Shown here: in pieces, positions 42,300 through 51,376 of the stretch
Position numbering within the stretch: the stretch's first letter is position 1
Layout: each line of letters begins with the position of its first letter
From: an uncultured Flavobacteriaceae bacterium
GTDB taxonomy: Bacteria > Bacteroidota > Bacteroidia > Flavobacteriales > Flavobacteriaceae
Reading direction: 5' to 3'
NCBI GenBank assembly: GCA_947502495.1
Contig: CANNAC010000001.1
Span: forward strand, 434,001-498,000
Length of the DNA: 64,000 nt
The notes under the pieces: model-generated
The model's database searches: none
The model's input: only the letters and a program-made list of their open reading frames with translations
Told to the model about the DNA's origin: nothing
Made by a program: the position numbers and the translations under genes

Positions 42300-43775
42300 C
42301 TAACTAAACCGCTCATTTAATTCCGCAACCACATCTTCAATCTTTTTGTTCTTTTCTTTTCTATCTAAAAATATAGCTGGCGCTTTTCGTACTTCACAAT
42401 TTTGAATGGCACATCGCTCGCAAGTAACACCAACATCTTGCGTTATTATCTTTTTGTTTTCCGCAAACTGAAGCTTCTTAATAAGTTGTTTATTTATTAG
42501 TAATCCAATACTAATACTTCGGTAATGGTTTTCTCTAAACGGATCTTTAGTGGCAGAGGAAAGTACTAAATATTTCATAGTATCACTTGGGTAATTCGAT
42601 ATTTGCATATCAAATACATGCTCTTTATTGTTGACGCTAATTTCTCTTAATACATGTAAAGAAACCCAGCGTCGGCAATAACTTTCATTGGTTTCATTGG
42701 CACGAGGAGAATGTTGATGCGATAAATGCAATTCTTTTTTAAGATGATATTTATCTGTTCCTGCTTTATGCGTGAATCGTAAAAAGAATAAATTCTGAAT
42801 ATTAAATTCTTTAGGTAGAATATTCGTTAAACGTTGGTAAAAAGATTCTGGCGAAGCATTAAAACTTTGCATCGTTTTCTCAAAAAGCGAAGTATCAAAA
42901 GTCTTTTTATCAAAAAGAAGTTTTAATTTTTGTGTGATTAATGCTTTTGGTAAAATTAATGCACCAGCAAAATACGAAGCATAAAAATTATTTAACACCT
43001 GATCAAAATTCTCAAATTTAATCCAAGAGAACGTATATAATCTATCTTCTAATTTTAAATAATTATAAGCTAATTCTTTCGCGTAAATAAAAGTGCGTTG
43101 TGCATCATCAATTTCACTAGCTAACAGTAAGTTTTTGTTTTTCGGCACAAACACAGAACGCAAATTATCTAAGCTTTTATGTTTATCTAATTCGTTATTA
43201 TGAATGGTATAACCGTATTCTTCCACTAAAATATCTTCTAGGTCTTTAGAAGTAATTGGTTGTGTTAAATCGACTTGATATGCTTTAGCGAAAGCAATAA
43301 CACTTTCCTCTAAATCATTAAAATAATTATTGTTTGCTTCTTGATACGAACGAAGCGAGGCTAAGTAAAAACTTTCCTTACTAAAGTTATAATGCTGTGC
43401 AATTTCAATAATCGTACTAATAAAAGCATTCACTTTTGCAGGAGCATTCGCTACAATCTCTATTAAGGTACTTTCTTTGATTCCGAAGACTTCTAACGGA
43501 ATTTCTTTTAAAATCTTCGACTGAAGAATCTCACCAATAGGAGCGAGGTTCTTATCTAGTTTTAAAGACACCATTTGGTCATAAGGGATATCTAATTTCT
43601 CCGAAAGCGTGGCAATTTTATCTGGTTTCGGATATTTTTTTCCTTTTTCAATTTCGTTTAAATACGATTTTGAGAGTCCAGAAAGTTTCGATAAACCAAA
43701 AAGTGATAAATCCTTGTCTGTACGTATTTGCTTGAGTTTCAAGCCAAATATGAGCTTTATATATTCTTCTTCCAT
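42300..43775 (-). CDS. ScfR/RamB-type XRE regulator of the glyoxylate shunt
   Basis: N-terminal HTH_3 (about 10-65: LKQIRTDKDLSLFGLSKLSGLSKSYLNEIEKGKKYPKPDKI). The middle is an IrrE/M78-like domain without an intact HExxH (TFIYAKELAYNYL). The C-terminal DUF2083-type region ends in a Cys cluster (CERCAIQNCEVRKAP). This architecture belongs to short-chain fatty acyl regulators such as RamB and ScfR, which control acetate and glyoxylate genes. It is divergent from aceB across a spacer carrying a perfect palindrome, so it very likely controls aceBA and itself. Confidence 0.88.
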   Translation of the reverse strand: MEEEYIKLIFGLKLKQIRTDKDLSLFGLSKLSGLSKSYLNEIEKGKKYPKPDKIATLSEKLDIPYDQMVSLKLDKNLAPIGEILQSKILKEIPLEVFGIKESTLIEIVANAPAKVNAFISTIIEIAQHYNFSKESFYLASLRSYQEANNNYFNDLEESVIAFAKAYQVDLTQPITSKDLEDILVEEYGYTIHNNELDKHKSLDNLRSVFVPKNKNLLLASEIDDAQRTFIYAKELAYNYLKLEDRLYTFSWIKFENFDQVLNNFYASYFAGALILPKALITQKLKLLFDKKTFDTSLFEKTMQSFNASPESFYQRLTNILPKEFNIQNLFFLRFTHKAGTDKYHLKKELHLSHQHSPRANETNESYCRRWVSLHVLREISVNNKEHVFDMQISNYPSDTMKYLVLSSATKDPFRENHYRSISIGLLINKQLIKKLQFAENKKIITQDVGVTCERCAIQNCEVRKAPAIFLDRKEKNKKIEDVVAELNERFS

Positions 43776-43839
43776 AATTATAAAATCAAAGATACAAAAT
43801 ATTGCGAACTTTATAAAAAAAGCGGAAATGTAAAATTTA

Positions 43840-43882
43840 GCGAACGTTCGCTTGTTTTATTAAAAAGTTTGTTTTAATATTG
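43840..43882 (+). promoter_or_regulatory. aceB promoter with 12-bp palindromic operator
   Basis: GCGAACGTTCGC (43840-43851) is a perfect palindrome. It abuts a -33 TTG (43852-43854), which is 20 bp before a -7 box TAATATTG (43875-43882), one mismatch from TAnnTTTG. A half-site TTGCGAAC lies at 43802-43809, nearer the regulator gene. Confidence 0.72.
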
Positions 43883-43902
43883 TAGAGTAAAATCATAACA
43901 AC

Positions 43903-45501
43903 ATGGAAAACACACTTTTAAAACAAACGAAGATCCAATTCGCGAAATCCGTGAAAAATTACTATCCCGAAATTTTAACCGATAATGCGCTAGCTTTTAT
44001 AACTGCTTTACATGAAAAGTTTAATTCGAAAAGAGTAGAGTTATTAAGTAGACGTGAACAAGAACAAGCTGTTTTTGATACGGGAAAGTTTCCAGAGTTT
44101 CCAAGAGAGACTAAAAATATTAGAGAAGGCGATTGGACTGCAGGAAGAATTCCTTTAGACATGCAAGACAGACGTGTTGAAATTACAGGTCCTGTGGACA
44201 GAAAAATGATTATTAATGCCTTAAACTCTGGAGCAAAAACGTTTATGGCCGATTTAGAAGATAGTAATGCACCAACATGGAAAAATACTATTGAAGGGCA
44301 GCAAAACTTAATAGATGCCAACAATAAGACGATTTCTTTATATGATTCTAGAAAAGATAAGTCGTATCAATTAAATAGTAAAACAGCTGTTTTATTGGTA
44401 AGACCAAGAGGTTTACATCTAAACGAAAGGCATATACTTGTTAATAATGAAGAAGCTTCCGGAAGCTTAGTCGATTTTGGATTGTATGTTTTTCATAACG
44501 CCAAAACGATGCTAGAAAATGGTACTGCTCCATATTTTTATCTTCCAAAACTAGAACATTACTTAGAAGCGCGATGGTGGAATGAGGTATTCGCTTTCGC
44601 GGAAGAATATTTAAATGTATCTCAAGGAACTTTTAAAGCAACGGTATTAGTAGAAACGATTACGGCAAGCTTCCAGTTAGACGAAATCATTTATGAGTTG
44701 AAAGAGCATATTGTAGGTTTAAATTGTGGTCGTTGGGATTATATTTTTTCCTATATCAAGAAATTCAGAAACCATCCAAATTTTGTAGTTCCCAATCGTG
44801 ATCAAGTAACGATGACTACGCCGTTTATGGATGCCTATTCGAAGTTAGTTATTCAACGTTGCCATAAAAGAGGAATTCTTGCTATTGGTGGGATGGCAGC
44901 GCAAATTCCGATTAAAAATAATGAAAAAGCAAATGCTGCAGCTTTAGAAAAAGTTAGAAAAGATAAAGAACGTGAAGTTAAAAACGGTCACGATGGAACT
45001 TGGGTTGCACATCCAGACTTAGTAGCAGTGGCGATGCAAGAGTTTAACAAATACATGCCAACAGCAAACCAATTAGATGTGCTTCGCGAAGATGTACATA
45101 TTACCGCTGAAGATTTAGTCGAAATCCCTCAAGGTACCGTAACCGAAGCAGGAATTAGAAAAAATATTAATGTAGGTATTTTATATACCGAAGCTTGGTT
45201 AAGAGGTCATGGGGCAGTAGCATTATATAATTTAATGGAAGATGCCGCAACTGCCGAAATATCCAGAACACAAGTTTGGCAATGGCTTAAAAACGAAGTC
45301 CAACTAGAGGATGGCAGATTGTTTACAAGAACTTTATTTGATGCTATTTTTGATAGTGAAGTCGAAAAAATCATTACCATAATTGGTTCCGATAAGATCG
45401 AAAATACCAAGTTTGAATTAGCAATTCAGTTGTTTGAAAAATTAGTAACACAAGAAAAATTTGAAGAGTTTTTAACGCTTCCAGCATACCAATACATTTA
45501 A
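43903..45501 (+). CDS. aceB: Malate synthase A
   Basis: Condenses glyoxylate with acetyl-CoA to malate. The TIM-barrel contains DRRVEITGPVDRKMIINALNSGAKTFMADLEDSNAPTW (Mg/glyoxylate site), LVRPRGLHL, the acidic ligand in VLVETITASFQLDEIIYEL, LNCGRWDYIFS, and the C-terminal catalytic Asp region in SRTQVWQWL. 532 aa is typical for isoform A. It is the first gene of aceBA, behind the palindromic operator. Confidence 0.97.
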   Translation: MENTLLKQTKIQFAKSVKNYYPEILTDNALAFITALHEKFNSKRVELLSRREQEQAVFDTGKFPEFPRETKNIREGDWTAGRIPLDMQDRRVEITGPVDRKMIINALNSGAKTFMADLEDSNAPTWKNTIEGQQNLIDANNKTISLYDSRKDKSYQLNSKTAVLLVRPRGLHLNERHILVNNEEASGSLVDFGLYVFHNAKTMLENGTAPYFYLPKLEHYLEARWWNEVFAFAEEYLNVSQGTFKATVLVETITASFQLDEIIYELKEHIVGLNCGRWDYIFSYIKKFRNHPNFVVPNRDQVTMTTPFMDAYSKLVIQRCHKRGILAIGGMAAQIPIKNNEKANAAALEKVRKDKEREVKNGHDGTWVAHPDLVAVAMQEFNKYMPTANQLDVLREDVHITAEDLVEIPQGTVTEAGIRKNINVGILYTEAWLRGHGAVALYNLMEDAATAEISRTQVWQWLKNEVQLEDGRLFTRTLFDAIFDSEVEKIITIIGSDKIENTKFELAIQLFEKLVTQEKFEEFLTLPAYQYI

Positions 45502-45523
45502 CCTATAGTATGGATTAAAAAAA

Positions 45524-45554
45524 GTCTCGCAACTACTGCAATAGTTTGCGAGAC
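45524..45554 (+). other. Intercistronic hairpin between aceB and aceA
   Basis: GTCTCGCAACTA pairs with TAGTTTGCGAGAC (one bulged A). On the plus strand it has no T-run after it and an A-run before it, so it looks more like an mRNA-stabilising or attenuating stem than a terminator of aceB. Confidence 0.65.
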
Positions 45555-45602
45555 AACAATATCAAAATCTAGAAAAAAATCTTAATACGTAAATACAAAA
45601 TT

Positions 45603-47234
45603 ATGAAAAATTTAGCAGAAAGTAATTATAGTTCAGCTTTAGAAACAGTAAGAAACCTTAAAGCAAAGTATGGAAATACTTGGAATGCAATAAATCCAGA
45701 AAGCGCAGCTAGAATGGTGACACAAAATCGTTTTAAAACAGGTTTAGACATCGCTAAATATACCGCAGCAATTATGCGTGAAGATATGGCTGCTTATGAT
45801 GCAGATTCTTCGAATTACACACAGTCATTAGGTTGCTGGCACGGATTTGTTGCCCAACAAAAAATGATTGCCGTTAAAAAACATCATAAAACAACAAGCA
45901 AAAGATACTTATACCTTTCTGGTTGGATGGTTGCTGCATTACGTTCAGAATTCGGACCATTACCAGATCAGTCTATGCACGAAAAAACAGCAGTACCAAG
46001 TCTTATTGCAGAAATCTATGATTTTTTACGTCAGGCAGATGCCATCGAATTGAATGATTTATTTAAACGATTAGAAAAAGGGGAAGATGTACAAGATCAA
46101 ATCGATAATTTTGAAACCCATATCGTTCCAATTATAGCAGATATTGATGCTGGTTTTGGAAACGAAGAAGCGACGTATTTATTAACTAAAAAAATGATTG
46201 AAGCTGGCGCATGTGCGATTCAGATAGAAAACCAGGTGTCGGATGCAAAACAATGCGGACATCAAGATGGAAAAGTAACCGTACCGCATGAAGATTTTAT
46301 TGCGAAATTAAATGCTATTCGTTATGCGTTTTTAGAATTAGGCGTAGACGAAGGAATTATAGTGGCAAGAACAGATTCGGAAGGAGCAGGATTAACACAA
46401 AAACTTCCTGTAAGTCAAGAAGCTGGAGATTTAGCGTCGCAGTATTTAGCTTTTGTAGAAGCAGAAGAAATTGCAATCGATGAAGCTAGAGAAGATGATG
46501 TATTGCTTAAAAGAGATGGTAAATTAGTGCGTCCGGTACGTTTACCAAACGGTTTGTATAAATTTAAAGATGGATCAAACATCGATCGTGTGGTTTTAGA
46601 TTGTATTACCAGTCTTCAAAATGGTGCAGATTTATTATGGATTGAAACACCAACACCAAATGTGAAGCAAATTGCACACATGGTAAATAGAGTAAAAGAA
46701 GTAGTACCAAATGCAAAATTGGTTTATAATAATTCCCCATCTTTTAACTGGACATTAAATTTCCGTAAACAAGTATTTGAAGAAATGCTTGCAGAAGGAG
46801 AAAACATGACTGCTTACGACAGAAATAATTTAATGAATGCAGAATATGATCATACCGAATTGTGCTTCCGCGCAGACGAAAAAATAAAAACATTCCAAAA
46901 AGATGGCGCAAGAGAAGCTGGTATTTTTCACCACTTAATTACATTGCCAACCTATCATACAACGGCATTACATATGAATGATTTAACCGAAGGTTATTTT
47001 GGAGAAGAAGGAATGCTCGCTTACGTAAAAGGTGTACAAAGACAAGAAATTAGAAAAGGAGTTTCTTGTGTAAAGCACCAAAGAATGGCAGGTTCTGATC
47101 TTGGAGATGATCATAAAGCCTTTTTTGCAGGCGATAGAGCTTTAAAAGCAGGAGGAGAAAATAATACTTCTAATCAGTTTGAAGTGAAAGAAACTAACAA
47201 TGCAAAAAAAGAGAAACTGGGTGTTGTAGCATAA
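45603..47234 (+). CDS. aceA: Isocitrate lyase
   Basis: Cleaves isocitrate to succinate and glyoxylate. Active site KQCGHQDGKVTVPHEDF carries the catalytic Cys (KQCGH, the variant found in the longer Pseudomonas-like isocitrate lyases). PIIADIDAGFGNEEATY binds Mg, and NNSPSFNWT binds substrate. At 543 aa it is the long form. It is 101 bp downstream of aceB and followed by a terminator, so aceBA forms a two-gene unit that lets the cell grow on acetate or fatty acids. Confidence 0.97.
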   Translation: MKNLAESNYSSALETVRNLKAKYGNTWNAINPESAARMVTQNRFKTGLDIAKYTAAIMREDMAAYDADSSNYTQSLGCWHGFVAQQKMIAVKKHHKTTSKRYLYLSGWMVAALRSEFGPLPDQSMHEKTAVPSLIAEIYDFLRQADAIELNDLFKRLEKGEDVQDQIDNFETHIVPIIADIDAGFGNEEATYLLTKKMIEAGACAIQIENQVSDAKQCGHQDGKVTVPHEDFIAKLNAIRYAFLELGVDEGIIVARTDSEGAGLTQKLPVSQEAGDLASQYLAFVEAEEIAIDEAREDDVLLKRDGKLVRPVRLPNGLYKFKDGSNIDRVVLDCITSLQNGADLLWIETPTPNVKQIAHMVNRVKEVVPNAKLVYNNSPSFNWTLNFRKQVFEEMLAEGENMTAYDRNNLMNAEYDHTELCFRADEKIKTFQKDGAREAGIFHHLITLPTYHTTALHMNDLTEGYFGEEGMLAYVKGVQRQEIRKGVSCVKHQRMAGSDLGDDHKAFFAGDRALKAGGENNTSNQFEVKETNNAKKEKLGVVA

Positions 47235-47282
47235 ACTATAACATAAAAGAGGAATAAATTTAATATTTAAGTTTAATGGATT

Positions 47283-47317
47283 AAAAGACGCTTCTAATTT
47301 TTGAAGCGTCTTTTTTA
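47283..47317 (+). terminator. Rho-independent terminator of aceBA
   Basis: AAAAGACGCTTC-loop-GAAGCGTC followed by six T residues. Confidence 0.92.
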
Positions 47318-47323
47318 TTTCCT

Positions 47324-47348
47324 TGTCATATGGAGCGTAGTCGAAATA
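47324..47348. repeat. Solitary TGTCA half-element
   Basis: TGTCATATGGAGCGTAGTCG is a variant of the half-element at 15828-15852. It lies immediately after the aceBA terminator. Confidence 0.6.
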
Positions 47349-47405
47349 GTATTAAAGTAAGTTCCTTAATTTTTGGATAGCGCTCAAACAGATATCTTTT
47401 CTTGT

Positions 47406-48356
47406 TTATAAAGGATATTCCATTTTAATATCGCTTCGTTGGTATGGCGAATTTTTTTCTAAAGGCTGTTCTATAAATCCGTATTTTCTATAAATGTAAA
47501 TTGCATTTTCTAGTTTTCGGCTCGAGTAGAGTAGTAGTCTTTTAAATTCTTGCTCTCTAGCAAAATCTAAACAATGCTGCATGAGTTTTTGTCCGATTTT
47601 AAAACCTCTATGTGTAGGGGAAACTGCCATTTTTGTTAGTTCGAAAGTTCCTTTTTCTTCAATAGGCATTAATGCTACTGTACCAACAATTTCGTCATTT
47701 AATTTTGCGAAAAAGATATAACCGCCTTTTGCAATAATATATGTATCTGGCTTGCTAAGTACTTCCTCGTCATACGACTCAATAACAAAATATTTTTTTA
47801 ACCATTCTATATTTAGATTGTAAAAATCTTGAGAATATATGTCGTTGTAATCAATGATTTCTAGTGTTGTTGGTGTATTCATTTTTATTTTATCTATTAT
47901 TAATTGACTTAAATTCTGAGCATTTAGTTTACTTTCTAATTTATTTAAATGCTCTATTAAAGAAGATGGAGAATCCATTGTAAATTCTTTTATTACAGTA
48001 TGTATACCATTCCAAACGGGAATAATTTGAATATGAAAGGCTTCCCCTTTTTTAGATAGCTGAATATTTTTTTTTCTTTTATCTGCTTTAGACGCTGTTA
48101 CTGTGATTAATCCTTTTTTAGATAATTTATGGATTGCTTGTGTAACTGCAGGTTGTGAAATGTTTAAGGATTCCTTTATATCGGTATTGGTAACGCTTTT
48201 TTTATTGGTAATAATCTTAAATGTTGGAAATAAATACGGATCAAAGTCTATGTTAAAGTGATTGTAGACTAGTTGTGTTTCTTTCATCATAAACTCACTT
48301 ATTCGTTTTAATCTGGAGCCGATTGCTAATTCTCCGAAACCTTGAAATGCATCCAT
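47406..48356 (-). CDS. MarR-GNAT fusion: HTH regulator with N-acetyltransferase domain
   Basis: The N-terminal MarR winged helix (about 25-145) has KSVTNTDIKESLNISQPAVTQAIHKLSKKGLITV. The C-terminal GNAT domain (about 170-316) has the acetyl-CoA motif MAVSPTHRGFKIGQKLMQHCLDFA and YRKYGFIEQPL. The 316-aa fusion is a known architecture in Bacteroidota. Its ligand and targets are unknown. The gene is convergent with aceA. Confidence 0.93.
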   Translation of the reverse strand: MDAFQGFGELAIGSRLKRISEFMMKETQLVYNHFNIDFDPYLFPTFKIITNKKSVTNTDIKESLNISQPAVTQAIHKLSKKGLITVTASKADKRKKNIQLSKKGEAFHIQIIPVWNGIHTVIKEFTMDSPSSLIEHLNKLESKLNAQNLSQLIIDKIKMNTPTTLEIIDYNDIYSQDFYNLNIEWLKKYFVIESYDEEVLSKPDTYIIAKGGYIFFAKLNDEIVGTVALMPIEEKGTFELTKMAVSPTHRGFKIGQKLMQHCLDFAREQEFKRLLLYSSRKLENAIYIYRKYGFIEQPLEKNSPYQRSDIKMEYPL

Positions 48357-48425
48357 AGTATAAATAGTTATATAAGTACTTATGTAAAATTAATAGTTTG
48401 TATTTACTTTTCCTAGTAAATAATC

Positions 48426-48716
48426 TTATTTAATAAAAATTATAGCAAAAAATAGGAGTAGTAAAGAGATTGTAGATATAAAAAAGGTAAGATTAAATAT
48501 GGATTTATCGGCTACTTTTTTGCGGATTAAATCGATAAGCATCCAAATAGGAATTAGAAAACTGACAATAAAAACGGGAGTAGAAAGTGTTTTTGAAAAA
48601 TTCTGAAACCAATTGGAACGCACTTGATTGATTTCCATGAATAATAGGGTCATAATAAATATGAAAATGGCGAAGGCAAACCCTAATCGCAGGAACTCTA
48701 ATTGAATTTTAGACAT
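48426..48716 (-). CDS. Small three-helix membrane protein downstream of hutG
   Basis: A 96-aa protein with helices FAFAIFIFIMTLLFMEI, PVFIVSFLIPIWMLIDLI and LTFFISTISLLLLFFAIIFI. Unrecognised. Its ATG shares one base with the hutG stop (TAATG), so it is translationally coupled to hutG. A role in histidine uptake is possible but not supported. Confidence 0.65.
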   Translation of the reverse strand: MSKIQLEFLRLGFAFAIFIFIMTLLFMEINQVRSNWFQNFSKTLSTPVFIVSFLIPIWMLIDLIRKKVADKSIFNLTFFISTISLLLLFFAIIFIK

Positions 48717-49738
48717 TATTTTGTGGTATTAGCTCTAATGAAATCGGTAATAAAATAGCTTATTAATTTACCAACTTGTGTTTCGTTTTCTGGAGTAGCG
48801 ACGGCTTCACAAATATGTATATAGGTTGCGTTTTTATGTTTTGCAAAGTAATCTATAAAAGTTCTAGCTTTAGTAACCGAAAACCCGCTTGGTGTCATGG
48901 CGCTACTTGGTATGTTTTCAACAGCATCACAATCTATTTCTATACCAAAAGGTTTTCCTGAAACGTGTTTTAAAGCGCGCTCCATTTCTTTTTTGAACTT
49001 TAGTTCTCTTCGAACAGCAATGGCTTCAAATGTATTAAAATCAATCCGTTTTTGTTTAGCAATCTGATTTAAAATATTTTCGGAATTATAGTTTTCATGC
49101 AATCCAAAAATAAAGTAATTATGTAAAAATCCTTCCGCGAAAGCGTAACTAAACCCATTACCACTATGTCTGCCTTCTTCTTCTCTAAAATCGGTGTGTG
49201 CATCGAAATTCACCACATTTACAGAAGTATTTAGCGCGAGAGAACTTCCTTTAATATTACCATAAGCGTTGTTATGTCCGCCACCAATAATAATTGGAAT
49301 TTTACCAGATTTCACTATAGTGTGTACCAAGTTAGACACGTGCTTGTCTATTTTTTGCACTATTTTTCGGGCTTTGGCGATATCTTTACTTTTAGTTTGG
49401 TCTAAGTTTTTTAGTTTTTCTAACTCTTCATTAAAGTCTAAATGCCCTAAAACAAGTACTTTATTAGCGTGTGTAAATTGGTTGCTTTGTGTATTTAACA
49501 AAACTTTAATTACTGCATTAAATGTAGTGGAAGTGCCTGATTTTCCGTAATTTGCGAAAACCCCTACATCTTCAGGTAAGCCAATTAAAACATAGCTAAC
49601 ATCTAAACTTATAAGTTGCTCGTATATATTGGAAACAGAGGTTAATAGTTTAATGTGTTCGCCAAATTTAGATTCTTTTGGTCTTTTACTAAGCAAGCTT
49701 TTTAGTTTTGTGTCGTTAAATAAAACCAATTTGTCCAT
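48716..49738 (-). CDS. hutG: Formimidoylglutamase (arginase family)
   Basis: The ureohydrolase fold with a di-metal centre: GGGHNNAYG carries the first His, NFDAHTDFR the DxHxD ligands, and EIDCDAV the last DxD. It resembles formimidoylglutamase, the last step of histidine breakdown (formiminoglutamate to glutamate and formamide). hutI lies about 1.6 kb upstream on the same strand, which supports this over agmatinase. hutH and hutU are not in the window. Confidence 0.87.
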   Translation of the reverse strand: MDKLVLFNDTKLKSLLSKRPKESKFGEHIKLLTSVSNIYEQLISLDVSYVLIGLPEDVGVFANYGKSGTSTTFNAVIKVLLNTQSNQFTHANKVLVLGHLDFNEELEKLKNLDQTKSKDIAKARKIVQKIDKHVSNLVHTIVKSGKIPIIIGGGHNNAYGNIKGSSLALNTSVNVVNFDAHTDFREEEGRHSGNGFSYAFAEGFLHNYFIFGLHENYNSENILNQIAKQKRIDFNTFEAIAVRRELKFKKEMERALKHVSGKPFGIEIDCDAVENIPSSAMTPSGFSVTKARTFIDYFAKHKNATYIHICEAVATPENETQVGKLISYFITDFIRANTTK

Positions 49739-49868
49739 AAAATGAAATCTGTTTTTTAAGTAAATAAAAGTACATATTTTTTACACGAAACAAGAATTAT
49801 AATATTAAATAATAAATATATTTGGAAGAAAAATTACGCTCTAAATTTTAACCTTAAAACAAGTAATT

Positions 49869-50753
49869 ATGACTGATAGAAAAAATAGCATAGGATTAAA
49901 AGTAGCTTTAGGTATTGCATTAGCTTTATTTTTAGGAACTGGATTTTACACTTCTACTTTATACCAAGAGAAAAAAGAAAATGAAGTACAGCTTACTAAA
50001 GAAAAGCAATTAGTAATGAATGATTTAAGCAATATGGCAAAACAATATGAGATTGCTATTGGTGAAAATGATATTTCTAATGAAAAATTAGTGGAAGCTA
50101 AGGAGCGTATTCAAGGGCTTATGGATTCTTTACAAGTATCGGAAGCTAATGTTGGGAGCTTATGGAAATACAAACAAAAGTATTTATCCTTACAAAAAGA
50201 AATGGATGTTCTTTTAGTGGAAAATGATAGATTGAAAGTAGAAAATCAGTTATTAGCAACCTCTTTAGATAGTACGAAAATTAGATTAGAACAACGTAAC
50301 ATGTTTACAGATTCTTTATTAGTACAAAATACTGCTTTGGCGGAAGTTGTTGAAACCGCAGCGGTTTTAAATACAGTAGGTTTAAAAGGATATGGGGTTA
50401 TAGAACGTAGCTCTGGAAAATTGATTCCTACAGAAAGAGCAAGACGTGTAGATAAGATTAGAGTTTGTTATACGGTTGCTAAAAACCGATTAGTACAAGC
50501 AGGAGATCAAGAGTTTTATGTACAAGTAATAGGTCCTGGAAATAATATTTTAGGTGAAAATGCACAAGTAGAGTTTGAAGATCAAAGTTTAAACTATAGC
50601 GTTATTAGTAAATTTAATTATGAGAATAATTCTTTAGATGTTTGTGAGTTTGTAACCGCAAGAGGAGATGATGATTTTGTAAAAGGACGTTATGTAGTTA
50701 ATGTTTTTAATGAAAAAGAATTAATTTCAAGTGAAGAGTTTTCTTTAAAATAA
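49869..50753 (+). CDS. Membrane-anchored coiled-coil protein
   Basis: A 294-aa protein with one N-terminal membrane helix (KVALGIALALFLGTGFYTSTLY) and a coiled coil (about 35-170: KENEVQLTKEKQLVMNDL, VENDRLKVENQLLATSLD). A C-terminal beta-sandwich-like domain follows (KIRVCYTVAKNRLVQAGDQEFYVQVIGPGNNILGENAQVEFED). The family is known only as hypothetical in flavobacteria as far as I can tell. It is divergent from hutG and monocistronic, with a terminator. Confidence 0.72.
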   Translation: MTDRKNSIGLKVALGIALALFLGTGFYTSTLYQEKKENEVQLTKEKQLVMNDLSNMAKQYEIAIGENDISNEKLVEAKERIQGLMDSLQVSEANVGSLWKYKQKYLSLQKEMDVLLVENDRLKVENQLLATSLDSTKIRLEQRNMFTDSLLVQNTALAEVVETAAVLNTVGLKGYGVIERSSGKLIPTERARRVDKIRVCYTVAKNRLVQAGDQEFYVQVIGPGNNILGENAQVEFEDQSLNYSVISKFNYENNSLDVCEFVTARGDDDFVKGRYVVNVFNEKELISSEEFSLK

Positions 50754-50774
50754 GACTTAGTAATTAATCCATTT

Positions 50775-50808
50775 AAAAGTCTGAAGCTATTTAGTTTCAG
50801 GCTTTTTT
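50775..50808 (+). terminator. Terminator of the coiled-coil protein gene
   Basis: AAAAGTCTGAAGCTA pairs with TAGTTTCAGGCTTTT, followed by a T-run that runs up to the convergent gene. Confidence 0.88.
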
Positions 50809-51376
50809 ATTTGCTTAATTCTGAAATACAAGCTTCTCTGATTCGCCATATTTTCGGAAAAGAATAAGGGATGTTTTTAGCTGTAATCCAGTTTTTAATA
50901 TAGTTCTTATGAAAGTCTAACTTGTAGTTTCCTATTTGCTTCGGAAGGATTTCTTCTTCGAACAAAATAACCTCTTTTAGGGAGTTTTGGCTTTCCTCTA
51001 TTCTTGTAAAATCTAATATTTTATTCTGAAACTTTAAATAGGTGTGTGCTTCTGGAATATAATCTAAGTTATAGTTTACTAAAATTTCACCTACACCTTT
51101 TGTGTTTATTTCCTTCATTTTATAAATACATAAACAGAACCGAATATGTTTTGCATCATTTTCTATAGCAATTTCTTTTAAAAAGGCGTGTTTTGTAGAA
51201 CAAGTCCCTTTATTTTCTTTTAGAATAGAAGCGTAGTTGGCTCTGTTTGTATTTCTTCCGTATGGTAATTTTTTCACATAGCTACACACCGAAACAAAAT
51301 CTGTTAATCCTAAAGCAATACAGAATTTAGATAATGGTTTTACATTTTTTAAGCTAAAGTTATAGGATGTTTCCAT
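50807..51376 (-). CDS. Transglutaminase-like fold hypothetical protein
   Basis: A 189-aa protein. GTCSTKHAFLKEIAIEN contains a Cys at the position of the transglutaminase-like nucleophile, EAHTYLKF a His and NKILDFT an Asp, in the right order. That makes a papain/transglutaminase-type triad plausible. The gene overlaps the 3' end of hutI by 17 bp, so it is read as part of the hut unit. Function unknown; a peptidase or amidase role is inference. Confidence 0.65.
   Translation of the reverse strand: METSYNFSLKNVKPLSKFCIALGLTDFVSVCSYVKKLPYGRNTNRANYASILKENKGTCSTKHAFLKEIAIENDAKHIRFCLCIYKMKEINTKGVGEILVNYNLDYIPEAHTYLKFQNKILDFTRIEESQNSLKEVILFEEEILPKQIGNYKLDFHKNYIKNWITAKNIPYSFPKIWRIREACISELSK

Noticed and set aside
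45524-45554. Terminator between aceB and aceA
   Set aside because: The stem is good but no T-run follows on the coding strand, so termination of aceB here is unlikely.
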